64,000 nucleotides of DNA from Amorphochlora amoebiformis (GCA_054601695.1 BAAHQB010000121.1:496001-560000); one strand, 5' to 3'. Counted from the stretch's first letter, positions 1 through 15,689 are shown. The notes: a model not told the origin generated them from the letters alone. Made by a program: numbers and translations.

Positions 1-55
<55 letters not shown>

Positions 56-112
56 TATCTATATCTATATATATATATATATTTATATATGTATATATAT
101 TTATATACTATA

Positions 113-157
<45 letters not shown>

Positions 158-230
158 AAATATATATATATATATATGAACATATATATACATATGTATG
201 TATATATGTATATATATTTATATATATACT

Positions 231-322
<92 letters not shown>

Positions 323-535
323 ATGTATGTAGATATATATACATATATATTTACACGTATTTTAGTATCTATATACTTATATTATACATGGATATATAAT
401 GTACAATCTAGAATATTATAATATATATTTATTTATGATAAATTACAATATAATATATATATGTATATATATATATAAATTGTTATACATATATATATAT
501 ATACGTATATGTATTATATATGTATATATGTATAC

Positions 536-566
<31 letters not shown>

Positions 567-648
567 ATATATGTATATATATTTACAGGTAGCACATGAC
601 ATGCATCTATAAAGAAACATTTTCTTTGAACGTCTAAATACGCATATA

Positions 649-693
<45 letters not shown>

Positions 694-883
694 GAAATAT
701 GCATAATATATATATTATATGTTGTACTATATCGATACTGTATTTTATACATATATATATACATATATATTATTTTCATATGATATATTAAAAAATGTAC
801 ATCTAATATTGTATAGAATGTGTATAATAAAGGTAATATTTATATATTATATTACTCATGTACACATACACATGTATATATAT

Positions 884-973
<90 letters not shown>

Positions 974-1359
974 AATATGTATAAAAGTATATATATATAT
1001 AATATATATATTTATAATGTTATATAAGTTGGTTTCATACATTTGAAATACATACTTATAAACTCATATATATATATATATGTATATATATACACTAAAT
1101 TATATATATATACTACATTATAATATATATGTAGACATCCATATTTATATATGTAAATATATTACTACAATATAAATATGTTGTGTAGATGTGTATATAT
1201 ATGTACATGTAGAAAAATGTACAATATAAAAATATTTCCATGTACGTATGTACATTATTTTATTGCACATCATATATATATATATATATATATATATTGG
1301 AAATATACGTACATAAATGATACATGTGTATTTTTAACATATATAATGTGTGTACATAC
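1..1359. repeat. AT-rich microsatellite stretch, no closed gene
   Basis: Almost pure (TA)n and TATG/TACA-type low-complexity sequence. It directly follows a good minus-strand donor of the CNOT4 gene (gtatgt read leftward from 1359), so at least its right part is intron of that gene and the last CNOT4 exon probably lies beyond the left edge. The only non-repetitive island is about 585-650. Tyr/Ile-rich open frames here are translations of the dinucleotide repeat and are not genes. Confidence 0.8.
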
Positions 1360-3518
1360 CTCTGTGAGGGTGCGAGGACCCTTGATAATCCTGTGTGTGT
1401 GTCGGCTCTGACTGCTTGATGTCTTCCTTGCCGTAACTTATCTTGACGCCGGGCAGCAAAGCTCGCAGGTCCTTGACCAGGGCCTCGGTGGGTTTTTTTT
1501 GCCCCGGGCTGAAGTCTGAACGTGGGATACCAAATGATGGAGTGAAGCCTTGGGAGCCTAATGGTGGAATAATGTTACTACTATATTTCCCATAAAAATC
1601 AAGGAATCGGTTGACCTTCTCGACCCAGACCTGGAGGAGCCTCAGTTCTGGATGCCGTAGATCCCGGGGGATCCACGAATGAATATCTTGAACCGCTCCG
1701 GGAAGACGCTGGCGATGGATTCCATCCCTACACCGTTACATGTATCAGTCCCGTTTTACTAATCGACACCAATTCAAGTGTAAACTGAGTATGTGTTTTG
1801 CTCACGTTAATCTTCATCCCGCCGAATCCAGGCATGAAGCCCTCCCCTCCAGAGGGAAGAACCTGACGGACAAATTTGTTGAAATCCTGAGGGGTTATTG
1901 CCACGAATACCGGTTAAAAATCATTCCAGTTGTATTTGATTATGATAAAGCACATGATGTGTAGATGGGGTACCCATTTCTTGGTTGGCTCCCCCTTTTC
2001 TTTCGCCTGCCTTTGCGTTGCCACAGCTGGCGCTTGTGCTAGCTCTGCCTTTTTGGTCTCCTCCGGAGGTTTAGAACCATTTGATCTCCCCCAACCTTCA
2101 CCCTTCCACACGTCCCTCTCTACCTTTCGTTCCCCTCCTCCTCCAAGAGGCTGTTGAAACAAGCTGGAGCTTGACACCGCACCACTACCGGCTGGTCGAG
2201 GAGAACTCCCCAGCGATTGCAGGAAGGACGACAATCCTGGAGGCTCTGAAGGATACTCTCCAACAGATACATCAAAGCTGGGAGGCTTGGCAGGCTTGTT
2301 AGACCTCGAGGATAAAGAACTGCTCGACGCAGAGATAGGGCTGGACGTGGATCTCACTTTGCTGGGTGGACTAAGATTCGGGGTTGCAGTCCCAGAAGCT
2401 TGTGACGAGTTGTACGGAGGACCTCTAGCCTTGGGAGAGATTCCCCTGGAGGCTTTTGTAGTTGTGTCTTGGGTGTTTTTTGTTTCCACCTGCTTGAGCC
2501 GGTGGCTACCATCCCAGACAGGCTCTAGCTTCCGCCTTTCGCTTGTCTGGATGCCAGTTACAGTCCGCCTACTGACTAACTCAGGGAGTTTGGCACTAGG
2601 TATCGTAAACGCCTCTTGAACACGCTTCGCAGTAGCAGCGCTTACAGGGGCAAACGATTTCCCTGGCACGGTGTTAGATGCAGAGGCTTGGCGACTTAGC
2701 TCCAGCAGCTGGTTAAAGGTTAACAAATCATCGTGAGACTGTGATAATGGCATATATACGCTCTATCAACTTATTATAGTTGCGATATAGAATATTGATA
2801 CCTCTTGGTAATTGAACGTATCCACATTGCTGAGCTCCTCCTTGCTAAAGCAGTCCTCCGCCTTAGCAAGGTGGTGCAGGTACAGGCAGGTGGGATTGGT
2901 GCAGGTGGCTCCCTTGAGAAAGTTTGTACAGTATTTGGTTGTCCCATAGGTTGCCTTTACCCTTGACCCTTCTATGATGCTCCCGTTGATCTTTTTTATG
3001 GCGAGTTCCGCGTCCTTAGCGTTCTTGAATGTGACGTAGGCACAGTAGCTGGTCGTGCCATTACCCAGCACCTTCTTGTTGACGACGATCTTTTGCAATT
3101 TCCCGTATTTACCAAAGTACTGCTTCTTCCGCAGAATCTCCTCCTTAGCGACGCGCACGTTTAAACCTACGACATAGACGAGGTTGCGCTGAAGTACACG
3201 CATGGTGGCCATTTGCTTCCTGTCTGTGGTCGCCCCTGCCACCTGTCCTGAGGCCCCCCTCCGCTTCTCCTTTTTCTTCGCCTTAGCAGCTTGTGACTTC
3301 CGTATCTCCCGCTGTATCTGGGCCGGATCTGGAGCCTTGGCGGGCGCCTGGTCCTTGTACGGGGTTCGACATGCAGGGCATCGCCCATTCAACTTTTCGT
3401 TGATGTCCTTATAGCACCATAAGCACACTTGGTATCCACACTTGCAAGGCTTAAAGCTGCGATCGGTAAGATCAAGATCTTCGCAGCAGATGGGACATTT
3501 GGGGATATCCTCCGACAT
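1360..3518 (-). CDS. CNOT4: CNOT4 (NOT4) RING E3 ubiquitin ligase of the CCR4-NOT complex, 3' partial
   Basis: Family role: RING E3 ligase of the CCR4-NOT complex, acting in mRNA decay and co-translational quality control. Minus-strand exons: 2802-3518, 1974-2738, 1806-1886, 1631-1727, 1360-1557; phases agree at every junction (about 619 codons). Start is the ATG at 3518. Residues 8-50 form a C4C4 RING (Cys 8, 11, 25, 27, 32, 35, 47, 50). A basic linker follows, then an RRM at about 112-194 (RNP1-like SYCAYVTF at 157-164) and a CCCH finger (C197, C206, C211, H215). This order is diagnostic of NOT4. The rest is Ser/Pro-rich and low-complexity, with SRYSFVD and LLPGVKISYG blocks near the end. 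Introns are short (63-87 bp) and free of TA repeats, unlike the neighbours. A donor at 1359 shows the gene continues leftward. It diverges from GRWD1. The 2739-2801 intron acceptor could alternatively be at 2763, but that intron would be only 39 bp. Confidence 0.9.
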
Positions 3519-3731
3519 CTCCTCGTGATCTGGGTCTGAAAGCGGCCGAGCCTGACGGCCACCGGCTGAGACGACTTTTTAAATAAGAAATTATTTTCCC
3601 GGCTCTGTCGCTTCGACCCAAATCGCCGACTGATAACGCCGAAGCTCTCGTGGCTTCGAGCCCTTTCTTCCCCAAATCCTCGATCCCCCTTTCCCCCCCA
3701 AAACTTCCCCCAACGAGTCGCTGTCCGTACC
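3519..3731. promoter_or_regulatory. Divergent promoter between CNOT4 and GRWD1
   Basis: Only 213 bp separate the ATG codons of two divergently read genes, so this segment must hold both 5' UTRs and a shared or overlapping promoter. It is more GC-rich than the surroundings and holds an AT-rich core (about 3578-3597) followed by CCCGGCTCTG. A very similar block lies at 14955-14979, upstream of the REX1-B-type gene. No transcription start can be placed from sequence alone. Confidence 0.5.
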
Positions 3732-5895
3732 ATGCCGAAAAATAGTAATAAAAAAAAGAACAAACGCGGAAAGCGCCGCATCAATGACATGAAGGAAAGT
3801 GCGACGTCGGGCCGGTCGAAAGCCTCCAAGCACGGCGAATACCACACTATGGAGGAGGAACGCAAGGAGGTAGGAGGACATCCACACTTCACATCCCATC
3901 TAATGTCCTCAATCTTTTGTGTTGCTTCCCCAAGTCGATCTTCGGGGTTGAGGGTGTGACGTATCGGTGACGAGTCCTCCGTTCGATTTGCCTTATTGTT
4001 CCACCGTGAGACTAATGAGAGCATAATTTTAGTCTAAGGCTGAGAAATCGCTTTGGCGCCCGGGAGTCGACCGCATGGAAGAGGTTCGCTTACATCTAAA
4101 AACCTTATTCCTCTATCGCATTCGACCATATACGTACTCACTCGATATTTTTATTGATACTCTCAGGGGGAACAACTAGATTATGACCCATCAACATACA
4201 TCACATATCATGATATCAGCATGGAGTGGCCCTGCCTATCTATCGACGTCATCCGCGGTGGGGTTTAGGGTTGGCAGGAGATTCTGGGGCTCTCTGAGAG
4301 CCGGTTGGGGTGGATGCTATCGTTATATATACAAATATGCATAATTATCTTTACATCATATTGCAATGCTACATACATGCATAGCTAAATAGGATACATC
4401 ATACTTATATTAGTAGACACAACCGCATAAACCCCCCTACCAACTTTATCTCAGACCCTCTCGGAATCCATAGGACTAAGTTTCCGATGGAGCTTTTCCT
4501 CGTTGCTGGGTATCACCCCTAACCTCACCCTAGATCACCTACGTAACCCTATGCCTTTTCCTGGTTTCCCAAGTTGATTCTGCCGTGTCGCGCGCTAACT
4601 AATTTTAGCAGACTAATTGGACTAAATAGCGCCAAGTAACACTCATATTAGCGCTGGGGGTTATCGTTAAGTACGACATAAGGGTTAAGCTTAGGGGTTA
4701 GTGCTAACTTCGGTGTCTAACCTAGATCGCAAGCTGCCCAAGCTTCGCAGAATAAGGTTGATTTATACGAATGATGCTACGTACTAGATAGATGTATTTA
4801 TACTTACATGTATATATTATACATATGTGAATGTATATATACATACACATATACATATATATACATATATAATCTGCGAATAATATATTAACACATTTTT
4901 GCTCTCCCTCCCCTCTGTTCCCTCTTCTCTCCTTTCTCCTTATCCTTTCTTCCCTTTCCCTTCTCGCTCCCCTCTATTCTCCTCCTCTTCCAGGTTTCAC
5001 CCCTCTTCGCCCGCCTTGATTCTCTTCTCTTACCCTCCCCCTTCATCTCGCCCCGTCCACTCGCTCCTCCTCTGCTCCCCTTGTTTTCCCAACTCTCTGT
5101 CTCTATGTTTCTTTCTCCATTTCTCTATTTTCTCTCTCGTTCTCTCTTTCTTTCTCTCTTTCTCCTGTTCTCTCTCTCCCTCCGTGTTCTTCCAACTTTG
5201 TATATGCATGCGATAACACATATATATGTATATATGTATATATATATATACATACATATAAACCTACATATATTGATGTTGTGTGTGGTATATACATATG
5301 TGTATATATTGATTAGATGTATATATACATGTGTGTAGACAATAGAATATCTATAGGTATCTGCATATGTGTGTATCTGTTGGTAATTAATACATACATA
5401 TACGTTGGTGCACCAAGAGTGAATCAAACATCCATACATACATATACGCAGGTCTACCTAATGAAGGTATCAAACATCCAAAAGACTTACGATGAGAATG
5501 AGATGGAAGAGGAAGACCCAGAAGAACCCGAATATGTACCAAAACTATAATATATGTATATATACATGCATATATATATATATATATAGTAAATATATAT
5601 ATATATATATTGATATGTATATATATATGTATACGTATTGATATATATGTATATATATATATTAATATGATATATATACACATATACATATATATATATA
5701 TGTATACTATATTATAGAAATATATATATTCATACTATATACCATAAATATATACATTTATATAATATATAATATATATTGCGAAATAAATTTCTATATA
5801 TCTTTTATATATATAGTGTAGATATATATATATTTATATATGTGTGTATGCATGTATATAATATATATGTGTATATATATATACATGTACAAGAC

Positions 5896-5941
<46 letters not shown>

Positions 5942-6037
5942 ATGTGTATATATATGTATGTATGAATTATAATACATATATGTATACGACTTTTATATAT
6001 AAATGTATATAAATATAATTGTAAAAGTAAATATATG

Positions 6038-6069
<32 letters not shown>

Positions 6070-6964
6070 TATAGATATTTATACGTGCATATAGATATAT
6101 ACATATAGACTCACATATAAATATGTACATATGTATATTTATATATAATATATATATATTTATATATATATATATATATATTGATATATATATATATATT
6201 GATATATATATATATATACGTATGTATGTAATACATATGTATAATTATACATACCTACATATATATATATATATAGATATATATATTCTCATATATATTA
6301 TATATATACGTGTTTGGATACACACACTTGAACATCATGCATCCACGTCAAATCACCTAATTTCACCAAAAACTCGCCTAGGAGCAGCCTAATGTCGACG
6401 TGAAAAGCTTTAAACATGACGGAGGGATTAACCGCATAAGAGTTATGCCTCAGGCTGCGAATATCATCGCTACGATGTCCGATACCAAAAACGTACACCT
6501 ATGGTTAGAAATATATACATAACATTTGTATGTATATGTACGTAAATAGAATATATCATATCTAAAGGTAAATATAGAATAAATATATGTATATATGCGT
6601 GTCAAATGAGTATATTTCTTCATGTATATAATGTATACTTAGACTGTGTGGATAGTATGTATATGAAGGGGATACGCAGATGTAACTATATGTATATATA
6701 TACATATACATACAAATGTATATGTGTATATATATGTATATGTATATATGTTACATATATGTATGTATGTAAATAAATAGATGTATGTGTGTGTAATTCC
6801 AAAAAATTACATGAAGTGTACGTGTACACTGTTACAGATACGACATATGTATAATATTTATATAATATATGTGTGTGTATGTGTATGTATATATGTGTAT
6901 CCATATCTACATATATGTGTATGTAGATATAACAAAAATGATGTGTGGTATGTATGGCATCATA

Positions 6965-7008
<44 letters not shown>

Positions 7009-7223
7009 TGTTTATGAGTGTGTGTGTATATATGTTATATGTGTATATATGTGTATATATGTGTGTGTGTATATATATATATGTACAAATATGTGTGTAT
7101 GTATATATAGATAGATAGATACAATATCACATCATTATATCTATTATATATATATATATATATGTATATGCTCGTGTTATATATAAAGGAAAATGTATAT
7201 ATCTATATATTATATATATAGTG

Positions 7224-7256
<33 letters not shown>

Positions 7257-7524
7257 TGTATGTATATATAATATATATATATATATGTACATATGCATGC
7301 TTAAATATAAACGAAAACGAAAGCAAAAACACACAAATAACGTAGTGTATATAATATGAATATATGTATAATTATGTAACCATGTTTTATACAGGGATAC
7401 CCAGAATCTCCTAACGGCTCTAGATTTCTCCAGTTCAGCCGCTCATCCCGCATCCTCCAAACCCCTACATACATTCTCTGGGTATGCGATATATAATATA
7501 ATATATATGTATGTATAAGCATGC

Positions 7525-7568
<44 letters not shown>

Positions 7569-7981
7569 ATATATCATATTAATTGTGTCTGTCCAGATAT
7601 ACATTGTTCTCGCCAAAATCAAGTTGAGTTGTGTTTGACCTATATTGTAAACATTACACACACATATACATATATATATTTATTTATATGTATGTATATG
7701 TATACATGCATATAAATATATACACATACATATATACATATATATATATGTATACATATATATATATATATACATATATATGCATTTATATGCATATATA
7801 TATCTCTACATATATGCGTACTACATAGAATATATATATATATATATATGTGTATGGTCTACTGTATATTTATCTCTATATGTACACACATATGCATATG
7901 AATATGTATACATATACATATAGATATATATATACTTGGAAAATATATATATAACTATAGATGTATTATCATTATTACTAT

Positions 7982-8053
<72 letters not shown>

Positions 8054-8089
8054 GTACATATATATTGATAAATAAAAACCCAAGTCTAA

Positions 8090-8126
<37 letters not shown>

Positions 8127-8267
8127 ACTCATATGTAAATATATAATAATATACACGCGTAAAAACCTATGTATATATTTAAAATTTATTTATTCATTCC
8201 CTTCCAGGCATTCTACTGAAGGTTTTGCTCTCGACTGGTCCCCTACGGTTCCAGGAAGATTACTAAC

Positions 8268-8310
<43 letters not shown>

Positions 8311-8352
8311 TATAAATATACGTATATTACAATAATATGTATATGCACACAA

Positions 8353-8393
<41 letters not shown>

Positions 8394-8616
8394 ACATTTA
8401 TATATATATATATATATATGCATATATATACTTATATGAATACTTACAAATACTACATTTAAGAATCTACATAGTATTTATATAACTAATATATTCTAAA
8501 TATGTATTAAGTCTCACCTTTGTGTGATTTGACAGGAGACTGCTCAAAGTATGTTTATTTGTGGGAGAAAAGAGAATCAGGCTGGGTCATCGACAAGGTT
8601 GAATATATATATTATA

Positions 8617-8672
<56 letters not shown>

Positions 8673-8685
8673 CATATACAAACAT

Positions 8686-8718
<33 letters not shown>

Positions 8719-8799
8719 CTTTGTTTATTTTCATATGTATAAAAACTTATATATAGACATATATATAATATATATATATACATATATACATATATATAC

Positions 8800-8830
<31 letters not shown>

Positions 8831-9023
8831 GCGTGTGTAAGGGTGCTATACATATATTGTATATAGTATTATATATATATATATATATATAAACATACAA
8901 TATAAAATATATCTTTACATGTAACGTTTCAAATATGTGTAATATATACTTAGACTCCTTACAACGGCCACACAGACTCCGTGGAAGATATCCAATGGAG
9001 TCCTGTCGAAAAGGTACATATAC

Positions 9024-9083
<60 letters not shown>

Positions 9084-9154
9084 CTTGTGTCTACGTATAT
9101 TATACATATGTATATAAATAATATATATGTATATATATACAAATACATAAATAG

Positions 9155-9188
<34 letters not shown>

Positions 9189-9225
9189 GTTTTCAAAATG
9201 TACAATAACGTAAAAAACATGATAT

Positions 9226-9310
<85 letters not shown>

Positions 9311-9388
9311 TATACTTGATATACATATAAATTTGTAAATGTATATTGATATATTCATGCAACACATTCAGGCAATATGTATACATAC

Positions 9389-9436
<48 letters not shown>

Positions 9437-9681
9437 TATGCATATTACATGTAATTGTGTACCAAAACTCTCCTTTCTCTTTATACTTTCCATCCTTTCA
9501 TCTTATCGCTCTCTTATTCTCGCATGACTTCCTCTGCCCCCTCTCTATCTCTTATCGCCCTCTCGCTCGCTCGCTCCCTTCTCCACCTCCCCATCTCATA
9601 TCTCCCATCATTTTAAAAGAATCAACAAGTCCTAACTAATTACACTTATATACATACATGTATATACATATATACATATAC

Positions 9682-9717
<36 letters not shown>

Positions 9718-10437
9718 ATACATGTCTATATATATATATATATATATTATATTACACATGTGCGCATATGCATATATATGTATTCATACATATATCTGTA
9801 TGAATAGATGTAAATATATAAATATGTATACATATAATGTTTTTATATACATATGTATATGTATGTGTGTGTATTAATATATTGGTATATATACTTATAC
9901 TATACAGTAATTCTAAATACATGTAATATATATGTATATATATATATATATTATAGGATGTATTTGCCACCTGTTCAGTGGACAAAACAGTGAGAATCTG
10001 GGACACCAGAAGGTAGATTGAAAAACGTAACACATTGAAAATCCAAAATAGTTCCAAAAAAAGAAAATCCCCAATGAAAAGAAAAAAAAAAGAAGAGATA
10101 TCTCTATCGCCGGGGTGCCTATTTCACTTCAATATTTCTCGCCCTCTCTTATCACCCTTCGTCCTCTCGCATTCGATTCCTCTTTGCTGTCTCCTCTCCC
10201 TCGCTCCTCTGCTCTCACTCACTTCCCTCGCTTTTTCCTAACTCTCGCTTTTGCTATTGTTTTCTCGATGTCACTAGCTCTCCCTTTCCAGCATGGCTTC
10301 CTGTCTGTCGGGCTCTTTTTCTCTATATCTGGGTGTCTCTATCTTTCTACTGAATGATTTTATATGGAAAATAGAGTAATATAATTTGTATAGATATCTG
10401 AATATGATGTCTGGTTATGCTGTATCATGGTGTCTGT

Positions 10438-10482
<45 letters not shown>

Positions 10483-11687
10483 CATATGTGTAATATAATA
10501 TATAATGTATATATTTACACATAATTTATATCTATATATATATATATATATATATGTGTAGGAGGAAGAGTTCTATGCTTTTCGTTGCTGCACACCAGAT
10601 GGTATCGAAACCTAGCATGTTATTTACATATAATATAAATACATATATATATATACATATGTACATACATATTTATATGTACACATGTACATATATATGT
10701 GTATGTATGTATGTGTAATACATAATATGTATGTTATATCTAAGATATGTATATTTTTTATGCATATAAATACTAAACATATATACACATACACACATAT
10801 GTATGTGTGTGTGTGTGTGTTCCCACATCCAAATTATAACGCTAGTCAGTCACATGAACCCAACACAAATATTATACATGTATACATATACATGACACAC
10901 AAACATATATATATATATACATATACATATATACATAACATATACACATATATACACATATATGTTGTTGTGCGTGTGTAGGATCATGTATATATGTATG
11001 TACACATGTATGTATGTGTGTATACACATACATATGTACATATGTAATATATACATGTGTAGATGTATATAATATATACACATATACATGTAATATATAT
11101 ATATATATATATGTTACATATGTATACACATGTACATACACATATATATGTATGTATGTGTGTGTGTGTGTGTGTGTGTGTGGTGTGTATGTATACACGT
11201 TACAAATAGTTTACTCAAACTAATCTCCTGACCCAACAATATGACAAGGTCTTCGGAGAGCATGATGTATACATAAATAAATACATATGTATGTATATAT
11301 ATGAATATATATGTATGTATATGTATGAATATATACAAATACATACATATACACACATGTATATGTATACATACATACATACATATATATATTTATACAT
11401 GTGTGTGTGTACATATGTATGTATATTATATATATGTATGTATATATGTGTATGTATACATGTATAATGTATATATATACACATCTATGTAAATACATGG
11501 TCATCTATATGCTTTTTGTTTACGTACTATATATACTTAGGATGTAAACGTAATCTCGTGGAATACAAACAAGCCTCACCTTATGCTCAGCGGCTCGGAT
11601 GACGGTTCTTTTAAGGTTAATATAATACATGTATATATATATGTATATATATATATATGTGTGTATGTATTATATATATTATATATA

Positions 11688-11718
<31 letters not shown>

Positions 11719-11953
11719 GTAGCATATCCATACGTATAAATACATACATGAACTGTGAGCTTAATATGAATCAGAAGGCATATATAATATATATAAATAT
11801 ACGCGATGAATATATATATATATTATATTTATATATATATACATATATATATGAATATGGGTATTTATGGATGTGTGTTTGTAAATATGTAAATACATAC
11901 CACATGTCCTGCTCGTTGTTAACATACAAAAATTGCATTTTATATATACATAA

Positions 11954-11987
<34 letters not shown>

Positions 11988-11991
11988 GTGG

Positions 11992-12034
<43 letters not shown>

Positions 12035-12265
12035 AATATAAATGTAAACATATATGTATATATATATATTCATCCATAAGTGTCTACATTTCATACTAGA
12101 TTATATATATATATATATATATGAATGAACTTACATATGCATACATATATATATATATATATTAGGATTGTATTGCGGACATTTTATAATAGACACATGC
12201 AATATATACGTTTTTATTTACATGTGTGTTCACATACGTACACACATGTATATGTGTATGCATGC

Positions 12266-12309
<44 letters not shown>

Positions 12310-12556
12310 TGTCTAAATACAACAATAGTTACATAATGTACGTCCACATAGAATATGCGCAGGTCTTCATCTTTAAATCAAAAACGTAAAATATATAATA
12401 TATACATATATATATTATATACATAAATATACAATACATATATGATATTACATGTAGGTGTGGGATCTGCGTAAGTTCAAGAGTAGCTTACCTTCAGGCC
12501 ACTTTACGTATCACAGGGGCCCAATTACTTCTATTCAGGTACTACACATGTCCTAA

Positions 12557-12606
<50 letters not shown>

Positions 12607-13691
12607 CATATATATTATATATTTGTATGCATTGATATGATTGGATTAGAAATGATATGATTGGATTAGAAATGAATACCTATTACATGATACATGTATA
12701 TATATATATATATATGTATATAGATGCATACAAATACAAATATATATATTAACGTACATACATATATTTATAGAGCGCTACTCAATGGCTATGTACATGT
12801 CCTACCTTTTTTATTGAATGTAAATGTACATTTGTATATGTAGGTCTCCTATTACTTAGAATAATATTCTTGGATTATAATTATTTAAAATCCCGCTGCC
12901 TATGCGTTAAAAAATCTGTACTTGCAGTTATATACATATATGTTAAATATTAATATATGATGTAATAAATGGTATATATAGTGGCATCCAACTGAAGAAG
13001 CCATGCTCGCTGTTGCCTCTGCTGATAATCAGCTCTCGGTGATGATATATATGTATATAAATATATATTTTTACATATATATATATATATATGTATGTAT
13101 ACATGTATTATATATACACATATATATATGTATACATATATTATATATATATATGTAATATATGTATATATATATACATATAATATATATATGTGTACAT
13201 ATGTATATATTATTCAATATATACTACATTTCAAAATGTACATACTAAAAACACTTACATTTAGTTGACATGTACAAAACATATCTATGCATGTATATAT
13301 ATATATATATATATACATATACATGTAGTGTATATTCATATATGTGTATATATATGTATATATAAAAACATACATATATTTCTTATATACACACATACGT
13401 ATACATATATATATTTTTTATTTATGTGTTATTACATATAAGTACATTCATATGTATGCATATATGTAAACAAGCGTACATGTATATTTATATGACATAT
13501 ATATATGAAATATGTGTATATATGTGTATTTATATTATTTATACATCAGATTTGGGATCTTGCCTTGGAGGACGAAGTTGATAGCAAGTCAATTGGAGCC
13601 AACGCAAATGTCAGCGAAATACCACCCCAACTCCTATTTGTTCATCAGGTATCAAGCATATTATATACATGTACGGATGCACTGCACACTA

Positions 13692-13747
<56 letters not shown>

Positions 13748-14002
13748 AAACACCCACAAACGTATTACATATTTTCCAGGGTCAACAAAACGTCAAAGAG
13801 CTTAGGTATACTTAACCAACAAGCCTATGACCCTAACCCTGACTCTAACCCTAACCCTAACAATAAACGTACCCCCCTGACCTAAATCCTAATCCTGACC
13901 TAATAACCTACCCTATCCTTCAGGTTTCATCCTCAAATACCAGGAGTTATTATTAGCACGGCTCAGTCAGGTCTCAACATATTTAAGCCTTGCAACTTAT
14001 AG
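3732..14002 (+). CDS. GRWD1: GRWD1/RRB1 WD40 ribosome-assembly chaperone
   Basis: Family role: nuclear WD40 chaperone that binds ribosomal protein L3 during 60S subunit assembly. Nineteen exons: 3732-3869, 4033-4083, 4167-4257, 4455-4509, 4726-4756, 5452-5535, 6382-6503, 7395-7481, 8208-8269, 8536-8597, 8954-9013, 9957-10012, 10562-10601, 11541-11615, 12458-12538, 12982-13038, 13550-13648, 13780-13805, 13924-14002. They sum to 1356 nt (451 aa, close to the human length) and all phases match. The basic Lys-rich N-terminus is followed by WRPGVD and the [11 protein letters not shown] block, an acidic stretch ([11 protein letters not shown]), then WD repeats carrying [38 protein letters not shown] and [10 protein letters not shown]. 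The end matches the family ending ([15 protein letters not shown]). Most introns from exon 6 on are (TA)n-rich; the last one is a degenerate CCCTAA tract. Stop TAG at 14000. Confidence 0.95.
13828..13920 (+). repeat. Degenerate CCCTAA tract forming the last GRWD1 intron
   Basis: The 118 bp intron 13806-13923 consists mostly of CCCTAA-type units with substitutions and ends directly in a CAG acceptor. It is telomere-type sequence inside a gene, not a chromosome end. Confidence 0.85.
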
Positions 14003-15278
14003 AGACACGTTTGGGGTTAACGTGCGAGTGGAAAGCTCAAAGAGCTCCAGAATCTTGAGAAGTGTCCTTGCTTTAGATTTATGACTAGTATGAGTATGGC
14101 GCGTGCACGTGTGCGCGTGCGAGCTTATTTAAGTTTGATTCAGAGACTATTTAGTTAATTCAGTCATATACTTCTAGACTTGCAATCAGTTGTCCAAATA
14201 TATTCACGGTAATATAAGATCTGTCTTAACTCATTTATCCATATTTGTCTGTTGGCTAGGTTAGATCTATTGCTTTATTTAGTAAAAAAAAAGTAATATA
14301 ATAGCACCACATATAGGTATACATGATGTATCATAGTAGACTATAAGTAGTGTACTGAGTCACATACATATTCTACTATGATCCACCAGTCATTGCATAC
14401 ATACGTACCAGTAAGTATATCTAGTATATATATATAATATTATACATACAAATGAATACGTATGTATGCAAATTATATGTATGTACGTAAATTATACATG
14501 TACCAATTTGTGTATGTCATGTTGCACTATATGATACTAGAATTGCTTATGCATGAAATACATAAAAATGTTTTACCGTGATCCCAATTCACAACATCCA
14601 CTCTCTACCTCCCCATCAATCCTCTCCCTCCTGTCCTCCCTTTATGCCCTCCAATTCTCCCCCCCCGCGCTCTCTCTCTTTTTTCTCCTCTCCTCCTTTC
14701 ATACATGGCACAATTGTGTCATAATCCTTCTTCTATGGCTCTTCTCCTCTTCTCTCCGACAGCCTCTTTCCCTTCCCTTCTCCCCCCTCCCCTCTCTCCT
14801 CACTCTACGTGCCAAAATTGCTTTCTACCCCCCTACATGAATAATAATGACGGAGTATTGCTTTTTTGGAAGTTGGCAGCAGAAGCATGCGCCGAACTGA
14901 AATCCAATCCGAAAATCTCCTAATTTTAGCCTAAGATCTGGGTTCCGTAAAAGGAAAATATATTTTCTCGGCTCCGACATGCTGGTGGTGGACAAGCAGG
15001 TAGTCTTCCCGCGCCGACAGGGAGCAATAGGGATACTATTATACATCAAAGAGATATAGAGGGGACATAATATTTGATTCTTTTCGAAGGGGAAAAAAAA
15101 AGAGGAAAAATAAGTGGAAATCCCGCGAAGTATCACAGTATTCCGTGCTCGCACTGGCACAGGAACACGTGGACAAGCCTCCGGTTGTGTTTCAGTCTTG
15201 AGAAAGATGAGAAACAGAACTCAGAAAGGGACAATTAGGGAGTTGGAAATCAAGTGCAAGAATTAGAATAATCTGAAA
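14003..15278. other. Intergenic region between GRWD1 and the REX1-B-type gene
   Basis: Holds the GRWD1 3' UTR and the upstream region of the next gene. About 14590-14830 is pyrimidine-rich. At 14955-14979 there is an AT-rich block followed by TCTCGGCTCCGAC, very like the block in the CNOT4/GRWD1 promoter. An ATG-led 7-codon frame at 14979 ends in a GT-type donor and could be an extra 5' exon, but no acceptor of matching phase was found. Confidence 0.45.
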
Positions 15279-15484
15279 ATGATGTGTCAGGCCGCCGAAG
15301 GCTCTGTTTTCGACCCGAAGGGGTGAGACGGGATGACAGGCGGATTAGAGCTTGTCGTTGGATTGTGGGGGTTTAAGCTGTACTTTTAATAGCTGAGTAG
15401 ATATGGAACAGTTTGTCTGGTTGGAAATCGTTGTAGAAATGTATCTATGTATGTGTATTGCGCATGTGTGTGTGTGTGTGTGTA

Positions 15485-15560
<76 letters not shown>

Positions 15561-15647
15561 ATATACAATATATATTATATTTATATATATATATAGTACA
15601 TAAATATAAATAAATACGTATGAAAAACGTAAATATGAATGAATGAA

Positions 15648-15689
<42 letters not shown>

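Noticed and set aside
587-606. 20-nt minus-strand microexon candidate for CNOT4
   Set aside because: It has AG and GT flanks and the right phase, but so short a match in AT-rich sequence is expected by chance and shows no family similarity.
7976-8080. CRISPR-like or other direct-repeat array among the AT tracts
   Set aside because: These are simple dinucleotide repeats without distinct spacers, in a eukaryotic intron.
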